A stretch of 64,000 bases of DNA from JAEUQQ01 sp963697285 (GTDB taxonomy: Bacteria; Acidobacteriota; Vicinamibacteria; Vicinamibacterales; JAFNAJ01), in the NCBI GenBank assembly GCA_963697285.1, contig CAVONI010000012.1, positions 496,001 to 560,000 of the forward strand. Reading direction: 5' to 3'. The notes below the pieces were generated by a model. The model did not search any database, was not told the DNA's origin, and saw nothing but the letters and a program-made list of their open reading frames with translations. Shown piece after piece: positions 44,897-53,264 of this stretch (position 1 is the first letter of the stretch; each line of letters starts with the position of its first letter). Position numbers and translations under genes: made by a program.

Positions 44897-45863
44897 TTAC
44901 TCCAGCAGTCGTCCTGCCAGCACCGACCACACGGCATACGCCAGCCGGCGCCTGTCGTGCCGTGCAATTCCCGACGTCCAGAACTCCCCCATCACCACTT
45001 CGCAGCCGGGAGGCACGTCGCCGAGCGGCAGCGGCTCCTTGTGTTCCGTGGCGTAGCGCTCGATGACGTCGTCGGTCGGGCGGCCGTCGTTGACGATGAT
45101 GGCATCGATGTCGCGGCCGATGACGTCGGCCATGCGACGCGCAGCCTCGCCCGCCGTGAACCCGCGCATGCCGCGGCCCTCGGTCAGGAGGTTGGTGACG
45201 AGGACGACCGGCCCGTCCACCTCGTTGATCGCCTCCTGGATGCCCCGGGCCAGGAAGATTGGCACCAGGCTCGTGTAGAACGACCCCGGGCCGATGACCA
45301 CGGCGTCGAAGCCGCCGATCGCCTCTGCCACCCTTGGATGGATGGTGGCGGGCGGCTCGAGCCAGAGGTGCTCGATCCACTGCCCCTGCGCCTGCCCGGC
45401 GTCGACCTCGACCTCGCCACGCGTCGTCGAGCCGTCGGTGTACTCCGCGCACAGCGAGGCCGACTCGGTGCTGACCGGCCACACGCGTCCCTCGCAGCCC
45501 AGCATCGTGCGGAGCCCGTCGATCGCCGCGAGGAAGTCGGTCGAGGTACTGCTCCATCATCGACAGCAGCAGGTTGCCCCCGGTGTGCCCACCGAGCCGG
45601 CTGTGCTCGAGCGAGGGAAACCGCGTCAGCAGGATCTTTCGCGCTTCCTTCTCGTTTCGCGAGAGCGCCAACGCGCACTTCAGCACGTCGCCGGGCGGCA
45701 GCACCCCGAGTTCGTCGCGGAGCTGGCCTGAGCTGCCCCCGCTGTCGAACATCGTGACCACCGCGTTGATCTTCAGCCAGGGATTCCGTTTGAGCCCGCC
45801 TATCAGGCTTGGCAGGCCGGTGCCGCCGCCGAAGCAGCCCACCGTCAGCGGTCGCATGCGCAT
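44897..45863 (-). CDS. yvcK: Gluconeogenesis factor YvcK / CofD-like protein, interrupted by a frameshift
   Basis: The first part (MRPLTVGCFGGGTGLPSLIG, FDSGGSSGQLRDELGVLPPGD, GGHTGGNLLLSMMEQYLD) is the N-terminal half of YvcK. At about 45537-45546 the frame shifts: removing one base of GACC-GAC restores ...YLDDFLAAIDGLRTMLG, and the rest (VVIGPGSFYTSLVPIFLARG, VTNLLTEGRGMRGFTAGE) reads on in the second frame to 44897. Repaired length is about 321 residues. YvcK binds UDP-sugars and affects cell shape and carbon use in Bacillus. TAGAAT (45878-45873, minus strand) is 9 nt before ATG 45863. The gene is otherwise intact, so a base-call error is likely, but decay cannot be excluded. Confidence 0.85.
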
Positions 45864-45906
45864 CTGGCCGAGATTCTACATCGGTGAATCGCCGAGGGCC
45901 CGTAAG

Positions 45907-46710
45907 ATGTCCAACAAGGCTGTGACACTCATGGTCCTCACTCCGTTGCTGTCAGGATGGGCTGCCGCCTCGCTGCTGATGCTCCTGGTCTGGGTGATTG
46001 CCCGCCGCATCGGCAACAACGGCATCGTCGACGCCGCGTGGTCGTTCACGTTCACGCCCCTCGTGCTGGTGTATGCGCTCGCCGTCGAAGGGGATCGCGC
46101 CCGGACCGTGCTCCTCGTCGGGATGGTCCTGGCCTGGAGCCTGCGGCTGACGATCTACCTGTATCGACGGGTGATGGCCCTTCACCCAGTCGAAGACACG
46201 CGCTACCAGGACTTGCGCGAGGCGTGGGCCGGCAACCTGCAGCTGCGCTTCTTCGTGTTCTTCCAGGCCCAGGCGGCGATCGCCGTCTTCTTCTCGGTGC
46301 CGCACCTGCTCGCGGCGTCACACCCGGCACCGTTGACGACGACCGACCTGGTCGGCGCGGGCGTCTGGGCCGTGGGCTTCATCGGCGAAGCGACGGCAGA
46401 CTGGCAGCTGGCGCGCTTCAAGGCGAATCCCGCGAACAAGGGCCGGATCTGCGATGTGGGCCTGTGGGCGACGTCGCGGCACCCCAATTACTTCTTCGAG
46501 TGGCTGGTGTGGATCGGCTTCGCCCTGTTCGCGTGGAGCGCCCCGTGGGGATGGCTGGCGCTGAGCGCGCCGGCCGCCATGCTCTACCTGTTGCTGCGGG
46601 TGACGGGCATCCCTGCCACCGAAGAGGCGGCAGTGAAACGGCGAGGCGACGCCTACCGTGAGTATCAGCGCACGACCAGCGCCTTCGTTCCCTGGTTCCC
46701 CTCGCGATGA
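45907..46710 (+). CDS. DUF1295 family membrane protein (steroid 5-alpha-reductase-like)
   Basis: 267 residues with seven or so membrane helices. Signature: ADWQLARFKANPANKGRICD, GLWATSRHPNYFFEWLVW (the RHPNYF/E motif shared with isoprenylcysteine methyltransferase and steroid reductase folds) and a C-terminal RGDAYREYQRTTSAFVPWFP. In this neighbourhood it probably acts on fatty-acyl or lipid substrates. ATG 45907 chosen; the earlier frame is antisense to yvcK. The stop overlaps the CFA synthase start (ATGA). Confidence 0.85.
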   Translation: MSNKAVTLMVLTPLLSGWAAASLLMLLVWVIARRIGNNGIVDAAWSFTFTPLVLVYALAVEGDRARTVLLVGMVLAWSLRLTIYLYRRVMALHPVEDTRYQDLREAWAGNLQLRFFVFFQAQAAIAVFFSVPHLLAASHPAPLTTTDLVGAGVWAVGFIGEATADWQLARFKANPANKGRICDVGLWATSRHPNYFFEWLVWIGFALFAWSAPWGWLALSAPAAMLYLLLRVTGIPATEEAAVKRRGDAYREYQRTTSAFVPWFPSR

Positions 46711-47774
46711 CGACCGATCGCCTGCTGGAGTCGGGGATCGTGCCCGACTGGCTGATCCGCGTCGGTATCCGTCGCAACCTGCGCGAACGCCTGCGCCACG
46801 AAGACCACGGCAGCGCCGACGCCAACAGGCGTGCCAAGGACGCCTACATCGCGACGCTCAGAGAGAGCCCGATTGCAACCGACACCTCGGCGGCCAACGC
46901 GCAGCATTACGAGGTGCCGGCGGCGTTCTACGAACTCGTGCTCGGCCCGCGTCGCAAGTACAGCAGCGGCTTCTATGGGCCTGACGATCACTCGCTGGCC
47001 CAGGCTGAGGAGTCGATGCTGCGCCTGACCTGCGAGCGCGCCCGACTGCGTGACGGGATGCGCATCCTCGAGCTCGGCTGCGGCTGGGGATCGCTTTCGT
47101 TGTGGATGGCCGAGCACTACCCGAACGCCCGCATCCTTGCCGTCTCGAACTCGCAGTCGCAGAAGGCGTACATCGACGCGGCCGCCCAGGCGCTTGGGTT
47201 CACCAACCTGGAGATCGTCACCAGCGACATGAACGTCTTTGCACCGCGCGCGACGTTCGATCGCGTCGTCTCGGTTGAGATGTTCGAGCACATGCGGAAC
47301 TACGAGGCACTGCTGGCGCGCATCGCGACGTGGCTGGCTCCCGGGGGACGCCTGTTCGTCCACATCTTCACCCATCGCACGTTCGCCTATCCCTACGAAG
47401 ACGCCGGGCCAGGCGACTGGATGGCCCGACACTTCTTCACGGGCGGGCAGATGCCGTCCGACGACCTGCTCTTCCACTTCAATCGAGATCTCGAGGTCGT
47501 CGAGCACTGGCGCGTGAACGGCAGTCACTACGCGCGCACGAGCGAACACTGGCTCGAGAACATGGACCGTCACCGCGAGGCCGTCGACCGGGTGCTCGCG
47601 AGCACCTACGGCGCCGGCGAGGTCACGCGCTGGCGCGCGAGGTGGCGCGTGTTCTTCATGGCGTGCGCCGAGTTGTTCGCCTGCAACGGCGGGCGCGAGT
47701 GGCTCGTCTCGCACTACCTGCTCGCACCGTCGGGCTCGGCAGCGCCTGTGGCGTTCGTTCCGGCTGAGGCCTGA
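46707..47774 (+). CDS. Cyclopropane-fatty-acyl-phospholipid synthase-like methyltransferase
   Basis: 355 residues. HYEVPAAFYELVLGPRRKYSSGFY is the CFA synthase entry motif, ILELGCGWGSLSLWMA the SAM site, and SVEMFEHMRNYE the catalytic bicarbonate-binding region (Glu and His present); the C-terminal YARTSEHWLENM resembles the family. It would methylate or cyclopropanate unsaturated acyl chains in membrane phospholipids using SAM. Translationally coupled to the DUF1295 gene, a pairing often seen and suggesting a joint lipid modification. Confidence 0.88.
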   Translation: MTTDRLLESGIVPDWLIRVGIRRNLRERLRHEDHGSADANRRAKDAYIATLRESPIATDTSAANAQHYEVPAAFYELVLGPRRKYSSGFYGPDDHSLAQAEESMLRLTCERARLRDGMRILELGCGWGSLSLWMAEHYPNARILAVSNSQSQKAYIDAAAQALGFTNLEIVTSDMNVFAPRATFDRVVSVEMFEHMRNYEALLARIATWLAPGGRLFVHIFTHRTFAYPYEDAGPGDWMARHFFTGGQMPSDDLLFHFNRDLEVVEHWRVNGSHYARTSEHWLENMDRHREAVDRVLASTYGAGEVTRWRARWRVFFMACAELFACNGGREWLVSHYLLAPSGSAAPVAFVPAEA

Positions 47775-47840
47775 TGACCGGGCACTGAGCGGCGCTGGCC
47801 ATGGGCGCTCGCTGCCCTCGATGGCGGGTACAATATGTCC

Positions 47841-48581
47841 ATGCCAGACGCCAGGGCACTTCCGCCGACGTTGACCACGCTGACCGCGCCGCTCGTCGCA
47901 GACCTTCAGACGATTTTCGGCGCCCGACTGCGGGCTGTCGTGGCGCACGGCCCACGCGTCCGGTCGCGTGCGCCCGTCTCGGCCGACGCACCGCCGATCG
48001 CGACGCTCGCCATCACGGCATCGCTCGACTACAAGGACCTCGTGGCCGCCGCTCAGCGCACGGGTGCCTGGAGGCGCGCCGGACTCGCCGTGCCGCTACT
48101 GTTGAGCGAGCGCGACTTCGCGCGGTCGCTCGACGCCTTCCCCATCGAGTACGGCGACATCATCGCGCACCACGTCGTCCTGTTCGGCGCCAATCCCATG
48201 GTCGGGCTCACGGTGCAGGCGCCCGATCTCAGGCGGGCGTGCGAACGCTGGGCGAAATCGCACCTGATTCACCTGCGCGAGGGCTTCGTCGAGGCGGGCG
48301 GCGACGCACGAGCCGTCGCGGAACTGGTCGTGGCGTCGGCGCCGCCGTTTGCGGGCCTCCTCGCGCTCATCGCGCGACTCCGTGGGCACGACGACTCGGG
48401 TCCCGAGGCCATCGCCCGGGCGACCGAGGGGATCGCAGACCTGCCGACAGGTGTCCTGCGCGACGTCGTGGCGCTCGAGCAGCGAACGGCGCTCGACAAC
48501 GACACCGCGATGGCGCTCTATCCGCCCTATCTCGACGCGGTCGAGAAGCTCGTCGTCTTCCTCGACGCCTGGTCGGCCTGA
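47841..48581 (+). CDS. Degenerate nucleotidyltransferase-like protein
   Basis: 246 residues, not assigned to a known enzyme. FGARLRAVVAHGPRVRSR sits where MNT-type nucleotidyltransferases have GSxAxG, but the catalytic Asp pair is not evident; DFARSLDAFPIEYGDIIAHHVVLFG and LRRACERWAKSHLIHLREGF are the family's later strand and helix. It is probably a catalytically inactive relative. ATG 47841 is preferred to ATG 47835 because TACAAT at 47829-47834 would place the transcript start right at the codon. TGATG overlap with the TPM gene. Confidence 0.6.
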   Translation: MPDARALPPTLTTLTAPLVADLQTIFGARLRAVVAHGPRVRSRAPVSADAPPIATLAITASLDYKDLVAAAQRTGAWRRAGLAVPLLLSERDFARSLDAFPIEYGDIIAHHVVLFGANPMVGLTVQAPDLRRACERWAKSHLIHLREGFVEAGGDARAVAELVVASAPPFAGLLALIARLRGHDDSGPEAIARATEGIADLPTGVLRDVVALEQRTALDNDTAMALYPPYLDAVEKLVVFLDAWSA

Positions 48582-49396
48582 TGGGGCGCCGGTCCCGCCT
48601 CGGACTCGTCGTGTTCCTCGTGTGGCTGCTCGTGGGGCTGCCCGCGTCGCCGCTCCACGCCCAGGGGGTCCGTGAACTGACCGGGCCCGTGAACGACTAC
48701 GCCCAGGTCATCGACCCCGACAGCCGCGCGACGCTCGACCGGATCATCCGCTCGCTGCAGCAGGCCACCGGAGACGTCATCGTCGTCGCCACGATCCCGA
48801 CGTTCGCGCCCGGCTACGGTGACATCCGCGACTACGCGGTCAAGATGTTCGAGAACGGCGGACGCGGGATCGGCGACAAGGACAAGGACAACGGCCTGCT
48901 GGTCCTCGTGGCCGTCGACGATCGCAAGGTGTGGATCGAGGTCGGCTACGGGCTCGAAGGACCAATCACCGACGGCTTCTCGGGATCGACGAGCCGGAAC
49001 GACATGGTGCCGTTCTTCCGCACCGGTGAATACGGCAAAGGCCTCGTGGCAGGCGTCACGCGACTGGCGGGCCGCATCGCCGAGGAACGCGGCGTCACGC
49101 TGGCCGACCTGCCCAGGCTCGCGACGCGTCCCGCGCCGGCAGAGCGCCGCGCCACCGGTCTCGATCCCCGGTGGATCCTGGCCCTCATCGTGGGGATCGT
49201 CATCCTCAACATGATCATCAGCGCGATGACGCCGGCCTCGTTGCGTGGGCGGCGTCGCGGCGGCTGGTCGTCGGGCGGCTGGAGCGGCTGGGGTGGCGGC
49301 GGCTCGTTCGGTGGAGGCTCGTTCGGCGGCGGGGGCGGGTTCGGAGGATTCGGCGGCGGCGGTTCGGGCGGTGGCGGCGGCGGCAGCAGCTGGTAG
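48581..49396 (+). CDS. TPM-domain membrane protein with Gly-rich tail
   Basis: 271 residues. Signal peptide (LVVFLVWLLVGLPASPLHA), TPM domain (VNDYAQVIDPDSRATLDRII ... DNGLLVLVAVDDRKVWIEVGYGLEG) up to about residue 170, one membrane helix (ILALIVGIVILNMIIS) and a 50-residue tail almost entirely Gly/Ser/Trp/Phe. The family (YgcG/TPM phosphatase) functions in photosystem repair or envelope stress in other taxa. The start overlaps the preceding stop, so the two are coupled. It is unlinked to lemA here. Confidence 0.88.
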   Translation: MGRRSRLGLVVFLVWLLVGLPASPLHAQGVRELTGPVNDYAQVIDPDSRATLDRIIRSLQQATGDVIVVATIPTFAPGYGDIRDYAVKMFENGGRGIGDKDKDNGLLVLVAVDDRKVWIEVGYGLEGPITDGFSGSTSRNDMVPFFRTGEYGKGLVAGVTRLAGRIAEERGVTLADLPRLATRPAPAERRATGLDPRWILALIVGIVILNMIISAMTPASLRGRRRGGWSSGGWSGWGGGGSFGGGSFGGGGGFGGFGGGGSGGGGGGSSW

Positions 49397-49441
49397 GATG
49401 ATGCTCGATTCCTGATGGACCGCGCCCGCAGGAGCCATGCC

Positions 49442-49651
49442 ATGAACGCCGTCCCCACCGCCCGACTCGACCGCTCGGCCCTTCGTGTTGTCAAGGCCGC
49501 CTCACACCTGGAATCGCACGACAACGCATGGCGCGAGTACTGGCTGTCGCAGCCGATCGAAGCGCGCGTGGCAGAGCTCGAATCGCTGAGAACGCAGCTC
49601 CATGGACCTCTCCCCCGACTTCGACGAGTTCTTCGGCAGCCTCCTCGCTGA
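49442..49651 (+). CDS. Small protein, putative partner of the nucleotidyltransferase
   Basis: 69 residues: LDRSALRVVKAASHLESHDN, then WREYWLSQPIEARVAELESL. This layout (an 'ALRVVK' start, a central tract of roughly 'W..R.P.ER', a Arg-rich end PRLRRVLR) recalls short genes that often precede nucleotidyltransferase genes in a toxin-antitoxin-like pair. The next gene overlaps its 3' end by 50 bases. AGGAG lies just upstream of ATG 49442; TAGGAT at 49394-49399 is a possible -10. Confidence 0.6.
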   Translation: MNAVPTARLDRSALRVVKAASHLESHDNAWREYWLSQPIEARVAELESLRTQLHGPLPRLRRVLRQPPR

Positions 49652-50063
49652 TCGCGTCGCGTTCCTCGTCGTGGGCGCCTATGCCGTCGCCCTCCACGGA
49701 TGCCCTCGCTACACGGGCGATCTCGACATCCTCGTCGAGCCAACGCACGAGAACGTCGCGCGTCTCGTTGCGGCGATCGACCGATTCGGCTTTCCGACCG
49801 CTGCGATCAACCGTGACGGCTTGGTGGCTGGAGACTCGATCCTCGAGCTGGGTGTGCCGCCTGTGCAGATCCATGTGATGACCCGGATCAGCGGCGTCGG
49901 ATGGCCGCAGGCTCACGCCGCATGTCTCGTCGTACGCCTGGGCACCCACGACGTGCCCGTGATCGGCCGCACTGCCCTCCTGGCGAACAAGCGTGCGGCC
50001 GGACGTCCGAAGGATCTCGCAGACGTCGCCGCACTCGAAGGCACGCCACCGCGCGTCGACTAG
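49602..50063 (+). CDS. Nucleotidyltransferase-fold protein (MNT/AbiEii-like)
   Basis: 153 residues. FLVVGAYAVALHGCPRYTGDLDILV is the nucleotidyltransferase signature (G-x-A...RxTxDxD, here with Asp-x-Asp in GDLDILV); the rest (GLVAGDSILELGVPPVQIHV, ALLANKRAAGRPKDLADVAAL) matches the small uncharacterised family often paired with a short upstream gene. It could be a toxin or an adenylyl-transferring regulator. It overlaps the upstream ORF by 50 bases in another frame, implying coupled translation. Convergent with recD2. Confidence 0.72.
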   Translation: MDLSPDFDEFFGSLLADRVAFLVVGAYAVALHGCPRYTGDLDILVEPTHENVARLVAAIDRFGFPTAAINRDGLVAGDSILELGVPPVQIHVMTRISGVGWPQAHAACLVVRLGTHDVPVIGRTALLANKRAAGRPKDLADVAALEGTPPRVD

Positions 50064-50078
50064 CGCCACCGCCGTCGG

Positions 50079-50107
50079 CCGGACGTGCGCCCACGTCGCG
50101 CGTCCGG
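50079..50107. terminator. 11-bp hairpin between convergent genes
   Basis: CCGGACGTGCG pairs with CGCGCGTCCGG (one T-G wobble) around a 7-base loop, between the nucleotidyltransferase stop (50063) and the recD2 end (50134). Confidence 0.55.
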
Positions 50108-50133
50108 TGAGATCCCACGATCCTCCGGCATCA

Positions 50134-52329
50134 TCACTGCATGTCCCGCGCGAGCAGCCACTCCCGCAGCTTCGACCAGCGACGGCGCGCCGCCTGGCCC
50201 TTGACGGCGATGGCCAGCGCCTTGACCTGCCCGACCAGGACGACCAGTTGCCGGCCCCGCGTGAGGCCCGTGTAGATCAGGTTGCGCTGCAGCATCGTGT
50301 AGTGCTGCGTTGACACCGGGATGACCACGGCCGGGTACTCTGAGCCCTGTGCTTTGTGGATGGTCGTCGCGTAGGCGAGCATCACCTCGTCGAGTTCCCC
50401 GAAGTCGTAGGCCACCGGCCGCCCGTCGAACTCGATGGTCAGTTCCTGCTGGTCGGGATCGATCGCCGACACGAAGCCGAGGTCGCCGTTGTAGACCTCC
50501 TTGTCGTAGTCGTTCTCGACCTGCATGACCTTGTCGCCCACGCCATAGGTGTATCCGAACCGCTCGACGCGCGGGTCGCGCACCGGGTTGAGCGTCGCCT
50601 GCAGCGCGACGTTCAGCGCGCGCGCACCGAGGCCGCCGCGATTCATCGGGCAGAGCACCTGCACGTCGCGTCGTGCGTCGAGGCCGAAGCGCGCCGGAAT
50701 GCGCTCGGCGACGATCTGGATCAGCTTGCGCGCCCCGTCCTCGGGGTCGTCGGCCTCGACGAAGAAGAAATCGCTCGCTGTCGCCTCGGCCCGCTGCAGG
50801 TCTGGCATCAGCCCCGCGTTGACGCGGTGCGCGGTCTGGATGATGCGGCTTTCGGCAGCCTGCCTGAAGACCTCGGTCAGCCGGACGACCGGCAGGGCGC
50901 CCGACGCGATGGCGTCGGCGAGCACCTGGCCCGGGCCGACGGACGGCAGCTGGTCGGCGTCTCCGACCAGGATCAGGGCCGCCCGCGGGGGGATCGCGCG
51001 CACCAGCGACTGCATCAGCAGCACGTCCACCATCGACGTCTCGTCGCACACGACCAGGTCGCAGTCGAGCGGCCGGTCCTCGCCGCGCCTGAACTGGCCG
51101 GTCCGGGGGTCGACCTCGAGCAACCGATGGATGGTCCTGGCCTCGAGCCCGGTGCTCTCGGCGAGGCGCTTGGCCGCGCGCCCGGTCGGTGCGCACAGCA
51201 CCGGTCGCACGCGCTTGGCGGTGAGCACGCGCAGGATTGCCTGCATCAGCGTGGTCTTGCCGACGCCCGGCCCGCCCGTGACGATCAGCAGCCTCGATTG
51301 CGTGGCGAGCCGCAGGGCCTCGCGCTGCTGGGCGGCGAGCGTGATCGTCAATCGCTCTTCGACCCACGCGACGGCCTTCTCGGCGTCGATGCTGCCCCAG
51401 GGTGGAGCCGCCGACGCCATGAGCAGGAGGCGGGTGGCGATCGCACGCTCGGCGCGATGCAGCACCGCCAGGAAGATGCACGGCTCGCCGTCGACCGTGT
51501 CGGCCACGATGTCGGTGCCGCGCAGTTCGTGGGCGAGGGCGTCCTCGACGAGCTGACGGGGCGCCTCGAGCAGCGCGGTCGCCCGCTCGAGCAGTTCTGC
51601 GCGCGGCAGGCCGCAGTGCCCATCGTCGAATGCGCTCGTCAGGGCGTACCCGATGCCCGCCCGCAGTCGAATGGGCGCCGTCTTCTCGATCCCGAGCTTC
51701 GCCGCGATGCGATCCGCGCTGATGAACCCGATGCCGCGGATGTCGCGTGCCAGCCTGTAGGGATTCTCCTTGAGGAGCGCGATCGCGTCGGCCCCGTAGA
51801 CCTTGAAGATCCGCACGGCCCGCGACGTCGAGACGCCGTGGCTGTGCAGGAACACCATGATTTCGCGCACCGTGCGCTGCGTCTGCCAGCTCTCGCTGAT
51901 GCGCGCCGCGCGGACGTTGCCGATCCCCGGCACGTCGCGCAGGCGTGCCGGCGTCGCTTCGATGACGTCGAACACGTCCTCGCCGAAGGCCGCCACCAGC
52001 TGTTTTGCGAAGTGAGGCCCAATCCCCTTCACGAGGCCAGACGCCAGGTAGCGCTCGATCCCCTCGAGCGAGGTCGGTGCCACGGCGGTGAGGTACTCGG
52101 CCTTGAACTGGCGCCCGTGCGTCTTGTCACTGATCCAGACGCCACTGGCCTGGATCGACTCGCCGGGGGCGATACTCGGCACGTGGCCGACGACGGTGAG
52201 CAGGTCGCGCGGTCCGCGCGCCTTGACGCGCAGCACGCAGAAGCCGCTGTCGGGATTGTGGAACGTGACGCGCTCGACCACGCCTGAGAGCAGTTCGCGG
52301 GGCACGGTGGGATCGGGAACGCGCGACAT
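50134..52329 (-). CDS. recD2: RecD2-type ATP-dependent DNA helicase
   Basis: 731 residues, SF1B 5'-3' helicase. The N-terminal OB-like region (SGVVERVTFHNPDSGFCVLR) and helix-hairpin-helix region (VKGIGPHFAKQLVAAFG, VPGIGNVRAARI) are the RecD2-specific extension. Motif I is GGPGVGKTT, motif II is VCDETSMVD, then LVGDADQLPSVGPG, RLTEVFRQ and the C-terminal YATTIHKAQGSEY with YTGLTRGR. Unlike RecD it acts without RecBC; roles in replication-fork repair are reported in Bacillus and Deinococcus. TATCGT (52349-52344, minus strand) lies 14 nt upstream of ATG 52329. Confidence 0.93.
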   Translation of the reverse strand: MSRVPDPTVPRELLSGVVERVTFHNPDSGFCVLRVKARGPRDLLTVVGHVPSIAPGESIQASGVWISDKTHGRQFKAEYLTAVAPTSLEGIERYLASGLVKGIGPHFAKQLVAAFGEDVFDVIEATPARLRDVPGIGNVRAARISESWQTQRTVREIMVFLHSHGVSTSRAVRIFKVYGADAIALLKENPYRLARDIRGIGFISADRIAAKLGIEKTAPIRLRAGIGYALTSAFDDGHCGLPRAELLERATALLEAPRQLVEDALAHELRGTDIVADTVDGEPCIFLAVLHRAERAIATRLLLMASAAPPWGSIDAEKAVAWVEERLTITLAAQQREALRLATQSRLLIVTGGPGVGKTTLMQAILRVLTAKRVRPVLCAPTGRAAKRLAESTGLEARTIHRLLEVDPRTGQFRRGEDRPLDCDLVVCDETSMVDVLLMQSLVRAIPPRAALILVGDADQLPSVGPGQVLADAIASGALPVVRLTEVFRQAAESRIIQTAHRVNAGLMPDLQRAEATASDFFFVEADDPEDGARKLIQIVAERIPARFGLDARRDVQVLCPMNRGGLGARALNVALQATLNPVRDPRVERFGYTYGVGDKVMQVENDYDKEVYNGDLGFVSAIDPDQQELTIEFDGRPVAYDFGELDEVMLAYATTIHKAQGSEYPAVVIPVSTQHYTMLQRNLIYTGLTRGRQLVVLVGQVKALAIAVKGQAARRRWSKLREWLLARDMQ

Positions 52330-52380
52330 GGTCAGGCAGCAGCGACGATACCGGCTGGTATCCGGGGCGTCAAACGTGCG

Positions 52381-53226
52381 TCACGGGCGTGTGGCCACGA
52401 AGCGCTTCACGGCCTCGATGGCGAGATCGGGCCGGTCGGAGATCACGGCATCGACCCCCCAGCCGAAGAGGCGGTCGAGATCGCGTGGATCGTTGACGGT
52501 CCAGACCTGCGTCACCAGGCCCTTGCGATGCGTGACGCGGAGCCAGCGCGGCGTCACGACGCGTAGCGCGCCGTAGCGTTCGGGAAGCTGGAAGCCGCCG
52601 TACACGGGGTTGCGCGGCGACAGGCCGACCCACGATCGATACAGCGCCCAGCGCGCTTCCTCGGTCGCCGCGCTCGACACGACACGCGGGTCACGTGCGC
52701 GGGCCGCCCGGACGACGGCGTCGGTGAACCCGCCGAAGCACACGCGCGACAGCGCGCCGCACTCACGCGCGGTATCCACGGCCGCGTGGGCAACGCGCGG
52801 GTCGCTGCCCTTCAGTTCGACGACGCACCTGAGGCGGGGATACCGCGTCAGCACGTCGCGAAAGCGCGGGACGCCATGGCCCTCGCCGCGGAACCGAGGC
52901 GAGCCGTCGAGGGCCGTGAAGCGGTGCGCCGCATCCACCTGCGCCAACTGTTCGCTCGTGAGGTCGGCGACGCGCCCCGTGCCGTCGGTGGTGCGCTCGA
53001 GTGTGGCGTCGTGGATGATCACGACCTCTCCGTCGCGCGCCACGTGCACGTCGAACTCCACGCCATCGGCGCCGAGGGCATCGGCGTTGCCGAAGGCGGC
53101 CATGGTGTTCTCTGGCGCCAGGTGCGACCCGCCGCGGTGGGCGAACACGCGCGGGCGCCCACGGTCGAACACGTGGATGGGCTGGTCGGGGGAGGCAGGG
53201 AGACGCGGCGGGATCAGATCGGCCAT
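52381..53226 (-). CDS. Glycerophosphodiester phosphodiesterase
   Basis: 281 residues. GDPD signature: VFAHRGGSHLAPENT (His30, with the catalytic His-Arg-Gly) and GVEFDVH with Glu57, Asp59 and His61 metal ligands, then IIHDATLERTTDG (second His). The TIM-barrel end reads TVNDPRDLDRLFGWGVDAVI and SDRPDL. It hydrolyses deacylated phospholipids to glycerol-3-phosphate. ATG 53226 is selected; the extension to 53361 overlaps the divergent AAA+ gene. No signal peptide is seen, so it is cytoplasmic. Confidence 0.92.
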   Translation of the reverse strand: MADLIPPRLPASPDQPIHVFDRGRPRVFAHRGGSHLAPENTMAAFGNADALGADGVEFDVHVARDGEVVIIHDATLERTTDGTGRVADLTSEQLAQVDAAHRFTALDGSPRFRGEGHGVPRFRDVLTRYPRLRCVVELKGSDPRVAHAAVDTARECGALSRVCFGGFTDAVVRAARARDPRVVSSAATEEARWALYRSWVGLSPRNPVYGGFQLPERYGALRVVTPRWLRVTHRKGLVTQVWTVNDPRDLDRLFGWGVDAVISDRPDLAIEAVKRFVATRP

Positions 53227-53264
53227 CCGGGGAGTCGAAGGAGGTAATGATACGATCTGCCTCG

